From Cupriavidus taiwanensis (lineage in GTDB: Bacteria; Pseudomonadota; Gammaproteobacteria; Burkholderiales; Burkholderiaceae): a stretch of 64,000 bases of DNA. Made by a program: the position numbers and the translations under genes. The stretch covers positions 540,365 to 604,364 of the forward strand of contig NZ_LT976854.1 in the NCBI RefSeq assembly GCF_900249755.1. Reading direction: 5' to 3'. The notes under the pieces are model-generated. The model was not told the origin of the DNA. It saw only the letters and a program-made list of their open reading frames with translations, and did not search any database. Below, one piece after another: positions 34,952 through 43,937 of this stretch. Every line of letters begins with the position of its first letter. Within the stretch, counting starts at the first letter, position 1.

Positions 34952-36133
34952 TCAGGCCTTCTGCTGCAGCGGTTCCAGGATAGCCCGCGCGATGGTGTTG
35001 CGCTGGATCTCGCTGGTGCCGGTGAAGATGCGGAACATGCGCAGCTTGCGGAAGGTCTGCTCGACCGGATGGCCGCGCGTGACGCCGACATTGCCGTGGA
35101 TCTGCACGGCCTTGTCCGCTACCTCGAAGCAGCGCTCCGAGACAAAGAGCTTGCACGCCGCGGCCTTCATGCGCAGGTCGGCGCCGGCATCGGCCAGCGC
35201 GGCGGTGTGCGCGATCATGCTTTCGCAGGCCCACAGCGCCGCGGCCATGTCGGCCAGCATGTGCTGGATCGCCTGGAAGCGCGCGATCGGGCCGCCGAAC
35301 TGGCGGCGCTGGCCGGCGTATTCGACCGACGATTGATAGGCCCGCGCGGCCAGTCCGAGCATGCTGGGGCAGTGCAGCAGGCGGTTCACGTTGATGCGCG
35401 ACATGCCCAGCTTGAAGCCGTTGCCGTCGCCGCCGAAGATGTTGGCGCGCGGCACGCGCACGTTGTCGAAGCGGATGTCGCCGTCGATATGCTGGCCGGA
35501 CATCGGCACGTACTCGTTGGTGACGGTCACGCCGGGCAGGTCCAGGTCGACCAGCACCGCGGTGATGGCCGGCGGCGTGGCGGCGGCGTCGGTCACGCAC
35601 ATGACGATGGCAAAGTCGGCGAAGGGCGCGCCGCTGATGTAGTGCTTGCCGCCGTTGATGACCAGGTCATCGCCATCGGCCACGGCCGAGGTCTTGATGC
35701 TCTGTGCATCGGAGCCGGAATGCGTTTCCGTGAGCGCGAAGCAGGTCGATTTCTCGCCGCGGATCACCGGCTTGAAATACCGCTCGAGCTGCTCCGGCGT
35801 GGCGTACTTCAGCATATTGCCCACGCGCGGCGGGCCGCCCAGGTCGCCCAGCACATGCGCGGCCAGCGTCGAGCCGCTGGCGGCCAGGTCGGCCTTGAGC
35901 GCGCATTGTTCCTGGATGTTCAGGCCCTTGCCGCCCAGCGCGGTGGGCAGGCAGGCGGCGTAGAAGCCCAGTTCGCTGGAGCGGCGCCAGACCTGGCGCA
36001 GGGTCTCGCGCGGCCACGGGTCTTCGGCACCCAGGCCGAGTTCGTGTTCGAGCGGGCGCAGCTCTTCATCGACAAAGCGGGCGATGCCGGCGCGCGTTTC
36101 CCGCAGCACGGGGTTGGTCAGGTGGTCGAACAT
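34952..36133 (-). CDS. Acyl-CoA dehydrogenase homolog lacking the usual catalytic Glu
   Basis: This 393-residue flavoprotein has the full acyl-CoA dehydrogenase fold. FALTETHSGSDA lies in the middle domain, RRQFGGPIARFQAIQHMLADM in the C-terminal helices and HGNVGVTRGHPVEQTFRKLRMF before the active-site loop. That loop reads IFTGTSEIQ, where most family members have IYEGTSEIQ, so the catalytic Glu is Thr. The alternative Glu position used by isovaleryl-CoA dehydrogenase appears to be Asn (INVNRLL). It may use another base or catalyse a different reaction. Confidence 0.87.
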   Translation of the reverse strand: MFDHLTNPVLRETRAGIARFVDEELRPLEHELGLGAEDPWPRETLRQVWRRSSELGFYAACLPTALGGKGLNIQEQCALKADLAASGSTLAAHVLGDLGGPPRVGNMLKYATPEQLERYFKPVIRGEKSTCFALTETHSGSDAQSIKTSAVADGDDLVINGGKHYISGAPFADFAIVMCVTDAAATPPAITAVLVDLDLPGVTVTNEYVPMSGQHIDGDIRFDNVRVPRANIFGGDGNGFKLGMSRINVNRLLHCPSMLGLAARAYQSSVEYAGQRRQFGGPIARFQAIQHMLADMAAALWACESMIAHTAALADAGADLRMKAAACKLFVSERCFEVADKAVQIHGNVGVTRGHPVEQTFRKLRMFRIFTGTSEIQRNTIARAILEPLQQKA

Positions 36134-36160
36134 GGCGGTTTCCTCGGTCCGGTTCTGGTT

Positions 36161-37714
36161 TCAGTTGACGCGGCGTCCGACGCCTTGCCAGTAGCGTTCG
36201 CGCACGATCTTGCGGGCCAGCTTGCCGCTGGCGTTCTTGGGCAGCTCGGCGACGAAGTCGACCGAGCGCGGCGACTTGTAGTCGGCAATGCGCTCGCGGC
36301 AGTGCGCGATCAGCTGCTGCGCGGTGGCTTCGCGCCCGGGGCGCAGCGTGACCACGGCCTTGACGCTTTCACCCCAGGTGTCGTCCGGCACGCTGATGAC
36401 GCAGGCCTCCAGCACGTCGGGGTGCTGGTACAGCGTGGCTTCGACCTCGGTCGGGTAGACGTTGAAACCGCCGGAGATGATCATGTCCTTCTTGCGGTCG
36501 ACCAGGTACAGGTAGCCGGCCTCGTCCACGCGCGCCATGTCGCCGGTATGCAGCCAGCCGTCGACCAGGGCCTCGCGCGTCAGCGCGGGTTCGTTCCAGT
36601 AGCCCTGGAACACGTCTTCGCCGCGGATCACCAGTTCGCCGATCTCGCCCACGGCGACTTCGTTGCCTTGCTCGTCGACCACGCGCACTTCGGTCTCGCC
36701 CAGCGCGCGGCCGCAAGAGGCCAGGCGCTCGGGGTGGTGGGCGATGGCCTCGGCATGGTCGGCGGTCGACAGGCGCGTGACGCCCGAGGTCGATTCACTG
36801 GCGCCGTAGCCCTGCGACAGGATCGGGCCGATGCGCTCCCAGGCCTCGCGGATGCGCGCCGGCGCCATCGGCGCGGCGCCGTAGGCCAGCGTCTTCAGGC
36901 TGGACAGGTCGGCCTGCGCCAGCGTGGGCTCGGCCAGCAGCATGTTGATCATGGCCGGCACCATGAACACATGGGTGATGCGCAGCCGCGCGACTTCGGC
37001 CAGGAAGTGCGCCGGCTCGAATTTCTCGAACAGCACCAGCGTTGCGCCCACATACAGGTAGGGCTGCATCAGCATGCCGGACGCGTGCGTGACCGGGCCG
37101 ATCAGCGCCAGCCGGTCGCCGGGGCGGGCGGGCCGGTCCATGCCGGACACCATCTTGCGCAGTGCCGCCATGCGGTTGCCGTAGCTCTGCATGGCGGCCT
37201 TGATCTTGCCGGTGGAGCCCGACGAGAAATGCAGCACGGCCAGGTCGTCGGCCGCCGGGGTGATGTCGGGCGGCGTGGTGCCGGCATTGGCCAGCAGCGC
37301 CTCGTATTCGACATAGCCCGCCGGCGCCGCGCCGATGGCGATAAAGGTCTCGACGCTGCCGAAGCCGGCCGTGGTGCGGCCATAGCCGGTGTAGCCCGGG
37401 CCGGCGATCAGCACGCGCGGGCTGCAGTTCTCGACCACGTCGCTGGCCTCGGCCGCGGTAAAGCGCGGGTTGAGCGCGGCCTTGACCAGGCCGGTCTTGT
37501 ACAGCGCGCATTCCAGTTCGACCAGTTCCGGCCGGTTGCGCGACTGCACCGCGACGCGGTCGCCGGGACGCAGGCCCAGCGCCAGCAGCGCATTGGCCAG
37601 CCGTGTCGAGCGCTCGTCGAGCTGGCGATAGGTCACCACCTGGTCCTGGTAGAGGATGGCGGGCTGGTCGCCCCAGTAACGCGCGGCGCGGCGCAGGAAA
37701 TACGCGAAACCCAT
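36161..37714 (-). CDS. Acyl-CoA synthetase (AMP-forming)
   Basis: This 517-residue adenylate-forming ligase has [19 protein letters not shown] as the phosphate loop, [39 protein letters not shown] as the hinge and the catalytic lysine in NASGKLARK. It is the first gene of the minus-strand module ligase, dehydrogenase, Bug receptor, CoA-transferase, with a 27-base gap to the dehydrogenase. A divergent LysR gene starts 135 bases away and likely controls it. The acid substrate is unknown. Confidence 0.91.
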   Translation of the reverse strand: MGFAYFLRRAARYWGDQPAILYQDQVVTYRQLDERSTRLANALLALGLRPGDRVAVQSRNRPELVELECALYKTGLVKAALNPRFTAAEASDVVENCSPRVLIAGPGYTGYGRTTAGFGSVETFIAIGAAPAGYVEYEALLANAGTTPPDITPAADDLAVLHFSSGSTGKIKAAMQSYGNRMAALRKMVSGMDRPARPGDRLALIGPVTHASGMLMQPYLYVGATLVLFEKFEPAHFLAEVARLRITHVFMVPAMINMLLAEPTLAQADLSSLKTLAYGAAPMAPARIREAWERIGPILSQGYGASESTSGVTRLSTADHAEAIAHHPERLASCGRALGETEVRVVDEQGNEVAVGEIGELVIRGEDVFQGYWNEPALTREALVDGWLHTGDMARVDEAGYLYLVDRKKDMIISGGFNVYPTEVEATLYQHPDVLEACVISVPDDTWGESVKAVVTLRPGREATAQQLIAHCRERIADYKSPRSVDFVAELPKNASGKLARKIVRERYWQGVGRRVN

Positions 37715-37813
37715 GCTGTCTCCGTAAAGGCTGGAATTGGTGCTTTGGCACGCCCGGTGGTGTGCTGGTGGGCTGTAGTCTGTAAGATGGCGGGCATCAC
37801 CACAATGACGCGT

Positions 37814-37827
37814 TGGCTATAAAGCCA
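37814..37827. promoter_or_regulatory. Candidate LysR operator TGGCT-ATAA-AGCCA
   Basis: This perfect 5-bp inverted repeat in AT-richer sequence, TTGGCTATAAAGCCATAA in context, lies 22 bases before the LysR start in the divergent gap. Confidence 0.55.
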
Positions 37828-37849
37828 TAACCGTCGGGAATGTGAGGCA

Positions 37850-38758
37850 ATGGAGACGCGGGATATCGAGTACATCCTCGCCGTGGCGGCGCACGGCGGT
37901 ATCGGCCGGGCGGCCGATGCGCTGGGGATCAGCCAGCCGGCGCTGACCAAGGCGGTGCAGCGGGTCGAGGCGCAGGCGGGGCTGCCGCTGTTCGAGCGCA
38001 CCGCCAACGGCATGGCCGCCACCTACGCCGGCACCCGCTTCCTCGAGCGCGCGCGGCGCATCCAGCTGGAGTACCAGGACGGCATCAAGGAGATGCTGGG
38101 CATCCGCACCGGCGAGCAGGGCATGCTGCGCGTGGGCTATTCGCCGTCGATCCCGGGCAGCGTGATCCTGGGCGCCTGCCAGCAGCTGGTGCGCGAGCGC
38201 CCGGTCGCGCGGCTGCGGTTGCGCCGCCGGCTGGCGCGCGACCTGCTGGACCTGCTGGCGGCCGGCGAGCTGGACATGGCGGTGGCGCCGACCCCGTCCG
38301 GGCCGCTGGCAGATACCTTTGCGGTACAGCCGCTGTTCGACGACCGGCTGGTGGTGGTGGCCGACCAGGGCCACCTGTTGCTGCGGCGGCGCAAGCTGCG
38401 GCTGGCCGACCTGGCGGAGCAGGAATGGCTGCTGCCCGAAGGGCATATCACGCTGCGCCAGAAGGTCGACGCGGCGTTCCGCCAGCGCGGCCTGCCCGCG
38501 CCCACGCCGCGCATCGAGATCGATTTCGGCAGCACTTCGCTGTTCGCGCTGATGCAGGGCACGCAGATGCTGAGCATCGCCAATGCCGGCGGCGACAGCA
38601 TGCAGTACGGCCTGCGCGCGCTGCCGCTGGGCGTGGAGGAACTGGACCTGCGCCGGCGCATCGGCGTGGTCACGCGCGAGGGCGCGTACCTGTCGCCGCT
38701 GGCGCAGCGCCTGGCGGTGCTGCTGCGCGAACACAGCGGCGCGCCGGCGCGGCGCTAG
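37850..38758 (+). CDS. LysR-family regulator
   Basis: This 302-residue regulator starts METRDIEYILAVAAHGGIGRAADALGISQPALTKAVQRVEAQ, a typical LysR HTH. A substrate-binding domain follows with GMLRVGYSPSIPGSVILGACQQL. It is divergent from the acyl-CoA ligase module and convergent with the second Bug receptor gene, ending 10 bases from it. It probably activates the ligase-dehydrogenase-Bug-transferase operon. Confidence 0.91.
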   Translation: METRDIEYILAVAAHGGIGRAADALGISQPALTKAVQRVEAQAGLPLFERTANGMAATYAGTRFLERARRIQLEYQDGIKEMLGIRTGEQGMLRVGYSPSIPGSVILGACQQLVRERPVARLRLRRRLARDLLDLLAAGELDMAVAPTPSGPLADTFAVQPLFDDRLVVVADQGHLLLRRRKLRLADLAEQEWLLPEGHITLRQKVDAAFRQRGLPAPTPRIEIDFGSTSLFALMQGTQMLSIANAGGDSMQYGLRALPLGVEELDLRRRIGVVTREGAYLSPLAQRLAVLLREHSGAPARR

Positions 38759-38768
38759 GCGCGCGCGG

Positions 38769-39767
38769 CTACTGCAGCGGGATCTTCGCCACCGCGGCCA
38801 GCCGCTTCCAGCGCTGGATCTCGTCCTTCTGGTATTGGCGCATCTCGGCGGGCGACGACAGGATCAGCTTGGTCGACTGGCGCGTGTAGTAGTCGCGCAC
38901 ATCCGGGGCGTTGCCGGCCTGCAGGAACAGGTCCTGCAGCCGCTTCACCACGGCGGGCGGAGTTCTGGCCGACACCGCTGCCGCCACCCAGTTGTAGGCC
39001 AGGAAGTCCGGCAGGCCGGCTTCGACGATGGACGGCACGTCCGGCAGCAGCGGCGAGCGCTGCGGCGCGGTGTAGGCCAGCGCGCGCACCTTGCCGCCGC
39101 GGGCCAGTTCGATCGCGCCGGTGGCGTCGACCACGGCGAAGTCGACATTGGCCGCCATCACGCCGTTGATGGCATCGCCCGCGCCCTTGTACGGCACCGC
39201 CGTGGTCTTGATGCGGGCCAGCTCGTTGAGCCATTCCGAATAGAGCGTGTAGGAGATCGAACCCGAGCCGTAGTTGAGCGCGCCGGGACGCTTGCGCGCG
39301 TCGTCCAGCAAATCGGACAGGGTGCGGTAGGGCGAGCCGGACGGCACGATGATCACGCACGGGCCGCGCGACAGCAGCGTGATCGGCGCAAAGTCGGTCA
39401 GCGGGTCATACGGCAGCTTGCGGAAGGTGGCGGCATTGGTCGACAGCGTGGAATTGCTGCCGATAAAGACGGTGTAGCCGTCGGGCGGCGCGTTCAGCGC
39501 GGTCTGCACGCCGATAAAGCCGTTGCCGCCGGGCTTGTTCTCCACCACCACGCCCTGGCCGGTCAGCTCGCCGATCTTCTTGGCGAACATGCGCGCGGTG
39601 GTATCGGTGCCGCTGCCCGAGGGGAAGGGCACGATAAAGCGGATCGGCCGGGCCGGAAAGGCGTCGGCATCGGCCGCGCGCGCCGCCGGCGTGGCTGCGC
39701 CCAGCAGCGCCAGCGCGGCCGGGGCCAGTCCGAGGAAGCGGCGGCGGGAACGGAAAGCCTGTTGCAT
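38769..39767 (-). CDS. Bug-family periplasmic solute-binding protein
   Basis: This 332-residue Bug/TctC-type receptor has a twin-arginine-like signal (FRSRRRFLGLAPAALALLGAATPAARAADA) and the family elements PARPIRFIVPFPSGSGTDT, VVENKPGGNGFIGV and PPDGYTVFIG. It ends the second acyl-CoA module (hydratase, CoA-transferase, dehydrogenase, Bug), 60 bases after the dehydrogenase. No membrane transport subunits are present. Confidence 0.9.
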   Translation of the reverse strand: MQQAFRSRRRFLGLAPAALALLGAATPAARAADADAFPARPIRFIVPFPSGSGTDTTARMFAKKIGELTGQGVVVENKPGGNGFIGVQTALNAPPDGYTVFIGSNSTLSTNAATFRKLPYDPLTDFAPITLLSRGPCVIIVPSGSPYRTLSDLLDDARKRPGALNYGSGSISYTLYSEWLNELARIKTTAVPYKGAGDAINGVMAANVDFAVVDATGAIELARGGKVRALAYTAPQRSPLLPDVPSIVEAGLPDFLAYNWVAAAVSARTPPAVVKRLQDLFLQAGNAPDVRDYYTRQSTKLILSSPAEMRQYQKDEIQRWKRLAAVAKIPLQ

Positions 39768-39827
39768 GGTGGTCTCCTGACAGTGAATGCCCGGCGTGTG
39801 CCCGCCGGTGCAAGGAAAAACGCGAGG

Positions 39828-40994
39828 TTAGCGGCGCAGGCCGAGCAGGTCGCGCGCAATGACCCAGCGATGCACTTCGCTGGGACCTTCGTAGATGCGC
39901 ATCAGCCGGGTCTCGTTGGCCATCTGCTGCAAGGGCAGTTCCTTGGTCATGCCCATCGCGCCGAAGGTCTGCATGGCATGGTCGATCACGTCCCAGGCCA
40001 TTTCGGTGGCGAACACCTTGATCATCGAGACCTGGGTGCGGGCTTCTTCGCCGGCGTCGATGCGGGCGGCGGCTTCGTAGGTCATCAGGCGGCAGGCGTG
40101 GATGCGCGTGGCGGCATCGGCCACCCACCACTGGATGGCCTGGCGCTGCGCCAGCGGCGCGCCGAAGGTCTGGCGCTGCGGCGCGTACTCGCAGATCATG
40201 TCCAGCGCGCGCTGGGCGCGGCCGATGCACCAGGCGGCCATCTGCACGCGGCGCGTCGACAGCCGCGCCTGCATCGGCGCAAAGCCCTGTCCCTCGGCGC
40301 CGAGCAGTTGCGTGGCGGGGATGCGGCAGTCTTCCAGCACCACTTCATAGGTCGAGGCGCCGCCGATCATCGGGATGCGCCGCTCGACCCGCAAGCCCGG
40401 CGTGCCACGCTCGACGATGAAGGCCGAGATGCCGCCGCGCGCGCCGCGGGCCTTGTCGGTCACGGCCATGACGATGGTCCAGTCGGCGCGCGCCGCGCGG
40501 CTGATCCAGATCTTGCGGCCGTTCAGCACCCAGTGGTCGCCATCGCGCTCGGCGCGCGTGGCCATCATGGCGGGATCGCCGCCGGCGCCGGGTTCCGAGA
40601 TGGCAATGGCCGACACGGTCTCGCCGCGCGCATACGGCGCCAGGTAGCGCTCGCGCTGGGCTTCGCTCGCGGTCAGCATCAGCATGCGCAGGTTGGGCGA
40701 ATCCGGCGGCAGGTCATAGGGCGTGATGGTCTTGCCCAGTTCTTCGTTGACGCCCACCATGGCCACGGTCGGCAAGTCCGAGCCGCCCAGCTCCACCGGC
40801 GCGTCCAGGCCCCACAGGCCCAGCTCGCGCGACATGGTGTCGAGGCGCGCCTGCTCCTCGGGCAGCAGCGCCATCTGGCCGCCGGCGGCCTCGCGCGCCA
40901 GCACGGTGGGTTCCAGCGGGATCAGCTGCTCGCGCACGAAACGCGCGACCAGGTCCTTCAGCATCCGGTGTTCTTCGTCGAGTTCAAAGTGCAT
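39828..40994 (-). CDS. Acyl-CoA dehydrogenase
   Basis: This 388-residue FAD enzyme should introduce a double bond into an acyl-CoA. It has AISEPGAGGDPAMMATRAERDGDHWVLNGRKIWIS in the middle domain, RQTFGAPLAQRQAIQW in the C-terminal domain and the canonical active-site loop RIYEGPSEVHRWVIARDLL, with Glu in the catalytic place. It lies 18 bases after the CoA-transferase gene. The intact Glu contrasts with the homolog at 34952. Confidence 0.91.
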   Translation of the reverse strand: MHFELDEEHRMLKDLVARFVREQLIPLEPTVLAREAAGGQMALLPEEQARLDTMSRELGLWGLDAPVELGGSDLPTVAMVGVNEELGKTITPYDLPPDSPNLRMLMLTASEAQRERYLAPYARGETVSAIAISEPGAGGDPAMMATRAERDGDHWVLNGRKIWISRAARADWTIVMAVTDKARGARGGISAFIVERGTPGLRVERRIPMIGGASTYEVVLEDCRIPATQLLGAEGQGFAPMQARLSTRRVQMAAWCIGRAQRALDMICEYAPQRQTFGAPLAQRQAIQWWVADAATRIHACRLMTYEAAARIDAGEEARTQVSMIKVFATEMAWDVIDHAMQTFGAMGMTKELPLQQMANETRLMRIYEGPSEVHRWVIARDLLGLRR

Positions 40995-41012
40995 GGCCGT
41001 GTTCTCGGGGGT

Positions 41013-42206
41013 TTATCGGTGTTGGTGCGCATCCGGCGCGATGGCGAGTTCCTGCAGGATCTCCGCGGTATGCTCGCCCAGCACCGGCGCATGGCGGCGC
41101 AGCGACAGCGGCGTGGCCGAGAAGCGCGCGGCCGGGCGCACTTCGCGCAGCGGGCCTTCGGTGGGGTGCTGCGTTTGCTGGAACAGGCCGACCGCGCGCA
41201 GGTGCGGGTGGTCGACCAGCGCATCGAGGCCGTAGATGGGCGTGGCGGGAATGTCGAGCGACTCGAACAGTTCCATCCACTCGCCGGTGGTGCGCGCCGG
41301 CGTCAGTTCGGCCAGGTGGCCGTACAGCGCGCGGATATTGGCGTTGCGCTGCGCGCGGTCGGCGACGTCGTAGCGCTCGGCCAGGTCGTCGCGGCCCACC
41401 GCGCGGAAGAAGGCGAGCCAGTGGCGCTCGGTGTAGGGCAGCGCGCAGATCCAGCCGTCGCGGGTCGGCGCGGGGCGTCGCCCGCCTTGCAGCAGGCGCG
41501 CGTAGCCGGCGCCGGCGGGCGGCGGCTCGAAGGTCAGGCCGCCCAGGTGCTCGGCCATCACGAAGGCGGTCATGGTTTCCAGCATCGGCACCTCCACCAG
41601 CTGGCCCACGCCGTGGCGCTCGCGGTACAGCAGCGCGGCCAGCACGGCATTGGCCAGCGCCAGCCCGGTGGTCTTGTCGGCCAGCAGGCTGGGCACGTAT
41701 TCCGGGCGCTCGCCGCTGGCGGAACCCAGCGCGACCAGCCCGCAGCCGGCCTGGATGATGTCGTCGAAGGCCGGCTTGTCGCGGTGCGGGCCGTCCTGGC
41801 CAAAGCCGGTGGCCATGCAGTAGACGATGCGCGGGTTGATGCGCGCCACCTCGGCATAGCCAAAGCCCAGCCGCTCGATCGCCGCGACGCGCATGTTGTG
41901 CACCAGCACGTCGGCGCCGGCGATCAGCGCGCGCAGCGCCGCCGCGCCGTCGGGCGTCTTCAGGTCCAGCACGACCGAGCGCTTGTTGCGGTTCAGCGCC
42001 AGGTAGATCGAGCTCATGCCGGCGTGCTGCGACACCCCATTGGCGCGCATCAGGTCGCCCTCCGGGCCCTCGACCTTGATCACGTCGGCGCCGAAGTCGG
42101 CCAGCACCTGCGTCGCCAGCGGGCCGAGCACGACCGCGGTCAGGTCCAGCACGCGGATGCCGTCGAGCGGGCCGGCCGGTGCCGGGCGGGAATCTGCTTC
42201 GCTCAT
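41013..42206 (-). CDS. CaiB/BaiF family III CoA-transferase
   Basis: This 397-residue family III CoA-transferase starts at MSEADSRPAPAGPLDGIRVLDLTAVVLGPLATQVLADFGADVIKVEGP; longer upstream reading frames are shadows of the hydratase gene. Conserved RNKRSVVLDLKTPDG and the region PHRDKPAFDDIIQAGCG, with the expected catalytic Asp, are present. It follows the hydratase by 11 bases and precedes the dehydrogenase by 18, so the three form one operon. Confidence 0.9.
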   Translation of the reverse strand: MSEADSRPAPAGPLDGIRVLDLTAVVLGPLATQVLADFGADVIKVEGPEGDLMRANGVSQHAGMSSIYLALNRNKRSVVLDLKTPDGAAALRALIAGADVLVHNMRVAAIERLGFGYAEVARINPRIVYCMATGFGQDGPHRDKPAFDDIIQAGCGLVALGSASGERPEYVPSLLADKTTGLALANAVLAALLYRERHGVGQLVEVPMLETMTAFVMAEHLGGLTFEPPPAGAGYARLLQGGRRPAPTRDGWICALPYTERHWLAFFRAVGRDDLAERYDVADRAQRNANIRALYGHLAELTPARTTGEWMELFESLDIPATPIYGLDALVDHPHLRAVGLFQQTQHPTEGPLREVRPAARFSATPLSLRRHAPVLGEHTAEILQELAIAPDAHQHR

Positions 42207-42217
42207 CGGTCGCTCCT

Positions 42218-42988
42218 TCAACGGCGCTGGAACACGGGCGCGCGGCGCGCGGCCATGGCCGCCACGCCCTCGCGGAAATCCTCGCTGCGGAACTGCCCGC
42301 GCTGGATTTCCAGTTCGCGCTGGTTGGCCGCGGCAATGCGGTCGGCCAGCCCTTCGCGCAGCGTGGCGCGCGTGGTTTCCACCGCCAGCGGGGCCGAGGC
42401 GGCGATTTCCTGCGCCAGCGCCATGGCGCGGGCGTCGACCTCGGCCTTTGCCACCAGTTCGTCGGCCAGGCCGATATCGACCGCGTCGGCCCCGGTGATG
42501 CGCCGGCCGGTGTAGAACAGCAGCGCGGCCTGCTGCTCGCCCACCAGGCGCGGCAGCGTCACGCTCAGGCCGAAGCCGGGGTGGAAGCCGAGCCGGTTGA
42601 AGTTGGCGCTGAAGCGGGCCTCGGCGCAGGTCACGCGGAAATCCGCCACCAGCGCCAGCCCAAGCCCCGCGCCGATGGCCGCGCCCGCCACGGCGGCGAC
42701 GATGGGCTTGCGGTTGCGGTACAGCTTCATCGCGTGGACGTAGAACGCGGCGGGGTCGCTGGCGACTTCGCCCTGGCCGGCGCCGCTGAAGTCGGCACCG
42801 GCGCAGAAGGCGCCGACGCCCGAGGCCAGCACGATGGCGCGGCAGCCGTGGTCGTCGTCCAGCGCCAGCAGGGTATCGGCCAGGCGCCGCATGACGTCGG
42901 CATCGACAAAGTTGTGCGGCGGACGCGACAGCACCACGCAGGCTACGTGGCCGTCGCGGGTGACGTGGATCTCGGCATCGGATGACAT
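42218..42988 (-). CDS. Enoyl-CoA hydratase/isomerase (crotonase family)
   Basis: This 256-residue crotonase-fold enzyme has two oxyanion-hole segments, VLASGVGAFCAGADFSG and AAVAGAAIGAGLGLALVADFRV. It also has GFHPGFGLSVTLPRLVGEQQAALLFYTGRRITGADAVDIGLADELV. The second segment lacks the usual glutamate pair of true hydratases, so isomerase, dehalogenase or lyase activity is possible. It is the first gene of the second acyl-CoA operon and faces the IclR gene. Confidence 0.88.
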   Translation of the reverse strand: MSSDAEIHVTRDGHVACVVLSRPPHNFVDADVMRRLADTLLALDDDHGCRAIVLASGVGAFCAGADFSGAGQGEVASDPAAFYVHAMKLYRNRKPIVAAVAGAAIGAGLGLALVADFRVTCAEARFSANFNRLGFHPGFGLSVTLPRLVGEQQAALLFYTGRRITGADAVDIGLADELVAKAEVDARAMALAQEIAASAPLAVETTRATLREGLADRIAAANQRELEIQRGQFRSEDFREGVAAMAARRAPVFQRR

Positions 42989-43067
42989 TCGGGGGCTCCT
43001 CTGGGTTCGGCCGGCTCGGGGCCGCGTGCCCACAGTATTCGCGCGGTGCCGCCGCGCCGCTATACTC

Positions 43068-43088
43068 CAATTTCGCTTACTGAAATTG
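43068..43088. promoter_or_regulatory. Candidate IclR operator CAATTTC-N7-GAAATTG
   Basis: A perfect 7-bp inverted repeat with 7-base spacer ends 6 bases before the IclR start codon and 80 bases from the divergent hydratase start. Symmetry and length fit an IclR-family site for control of both genes. Confidence 0.7.
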
Positions 43089-43094
43089 ATAGCG

Positions 43095-43931
43095 ATGCCT
43101 GACACCAACCCGCCACCCGGCTCCAGCCGCAGCGTGACCCACCAGACCGGCCGCTTTATCCGGGAAACCGCTGGCAGCCAGTCGCTGGAGCGGGGGCTGA
43201 CGCTGCTGCGCGCCTTCCGCGTCGGCACCACCAGCCTGACCAATGCGGAACTGGCGGCGCGCACCGGCCTGCCGCGCCCGACCGTGAGCCGGCTGACGCG
43301 CTCGCTGGTGGATGCGGGCTTCCTGCGTTATGACGTCAATGAGCGCGCCTACCGGCTCGCGCCCGTTGTGCTGAGCCTGGCGGATGCCTTCCACCAGTCC
43401 AGCCGCGCGCCGGAGATTGCGCTGCCGCTGATGCGCAAGGTGGCCGAGGCGGGCAAGGTCAACGTGGGACTGGCGGTTGGGGACAAGCTGGAGATGGTGT
43501 ACCTGGCGTCGATCCGACACAGCCGCGACAGCGTGTCGCGCACGCGGCGCGTGGTGCCGGGCTCGCGCGTGCCGATGGAGCTGACGGCGATCGGCCTGTC
43601 ATGGCTGGCGGCGCAGCCCGAGCCGGTGCGCAGCGACTTGCTGGCCGGCATCGCCGCCCGCCAGGGAGAGGCGTGGCCCGGGATGCGGGCGCGCGTGCTG
43701 CGCGGCATCGCGCAGGCACAGCGGCACGGCCATTGCACCGCGGCCTACCAGCCGGGGCATCTGCTGGCGGTGGGCGCGGCCTTCTCGGGCCCGGACCAGC
43801 AGCTGTACGGACTCAACATCAGCTACCCGTTCAGCGAAACCGGGCGGCGCGGCGACCATGCGCGCTATGCCGCGCAACTGGAGCGGTTGGTCGCCGAGAT
43901 CCAGCAGGCCTGGCGGCGCGCCGCCGGCTAG
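43095..43931 (+). CDS. IclR-family transcriptional regulator
   Basis: This 278-residue regulator has an N-terminal winged HTH (QSLERGLTLLRAFRVGTTSLTNAELAARTGLPRPTVSRLTRSLVDAGFLRYD) and a GAF-like effector domain with the family pattern VGAAFSGPDQQLYGLNISYP. It is divergent from the hydratase/CoA-transferase/dehydrogenase/Bug operon and is its probable regulator. The start at 43095 places a clear palindrome directly in front of the coding region. Confidence 0.91.
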   Translation: MPDTNPPPGSSRSVTHQTGRFIRETAGSQSLERGLTLLRAFRVGTTSLTNAELAARTGLPRPTVSRLTRSLVDAGFLRYDVNERAYRLAPVVLSLADAFHQSSRAPEIALPLMRKVAEAGKVNVGLAVGDKLEMVYLASIRHSRDSVSRTRRVVPGSRVPMELTAIGLSWLAAQPEPVRSDLLAGIAARQGEAWPGMRARVLRGIAQAQRHGHCTAAYQPGHLLAVGAAFSGPDQQLYGLNISYPFSETGRRGDHARYAAQLERLVAEIQQAWRRAAG

Positions 43932-43937
43932 TCCGCG

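Noticed and set aside
38583-42515. Very long plus-strand open frame (about 1300 codons) across the second acyl-CoA module
   Set aside because: It is antisense to four well-supported genes, is low-complexity and rich in Arg/Ala/Gly/His, and lacks any family pattern. Such frames arise from codon bias in GC-rich DNA.
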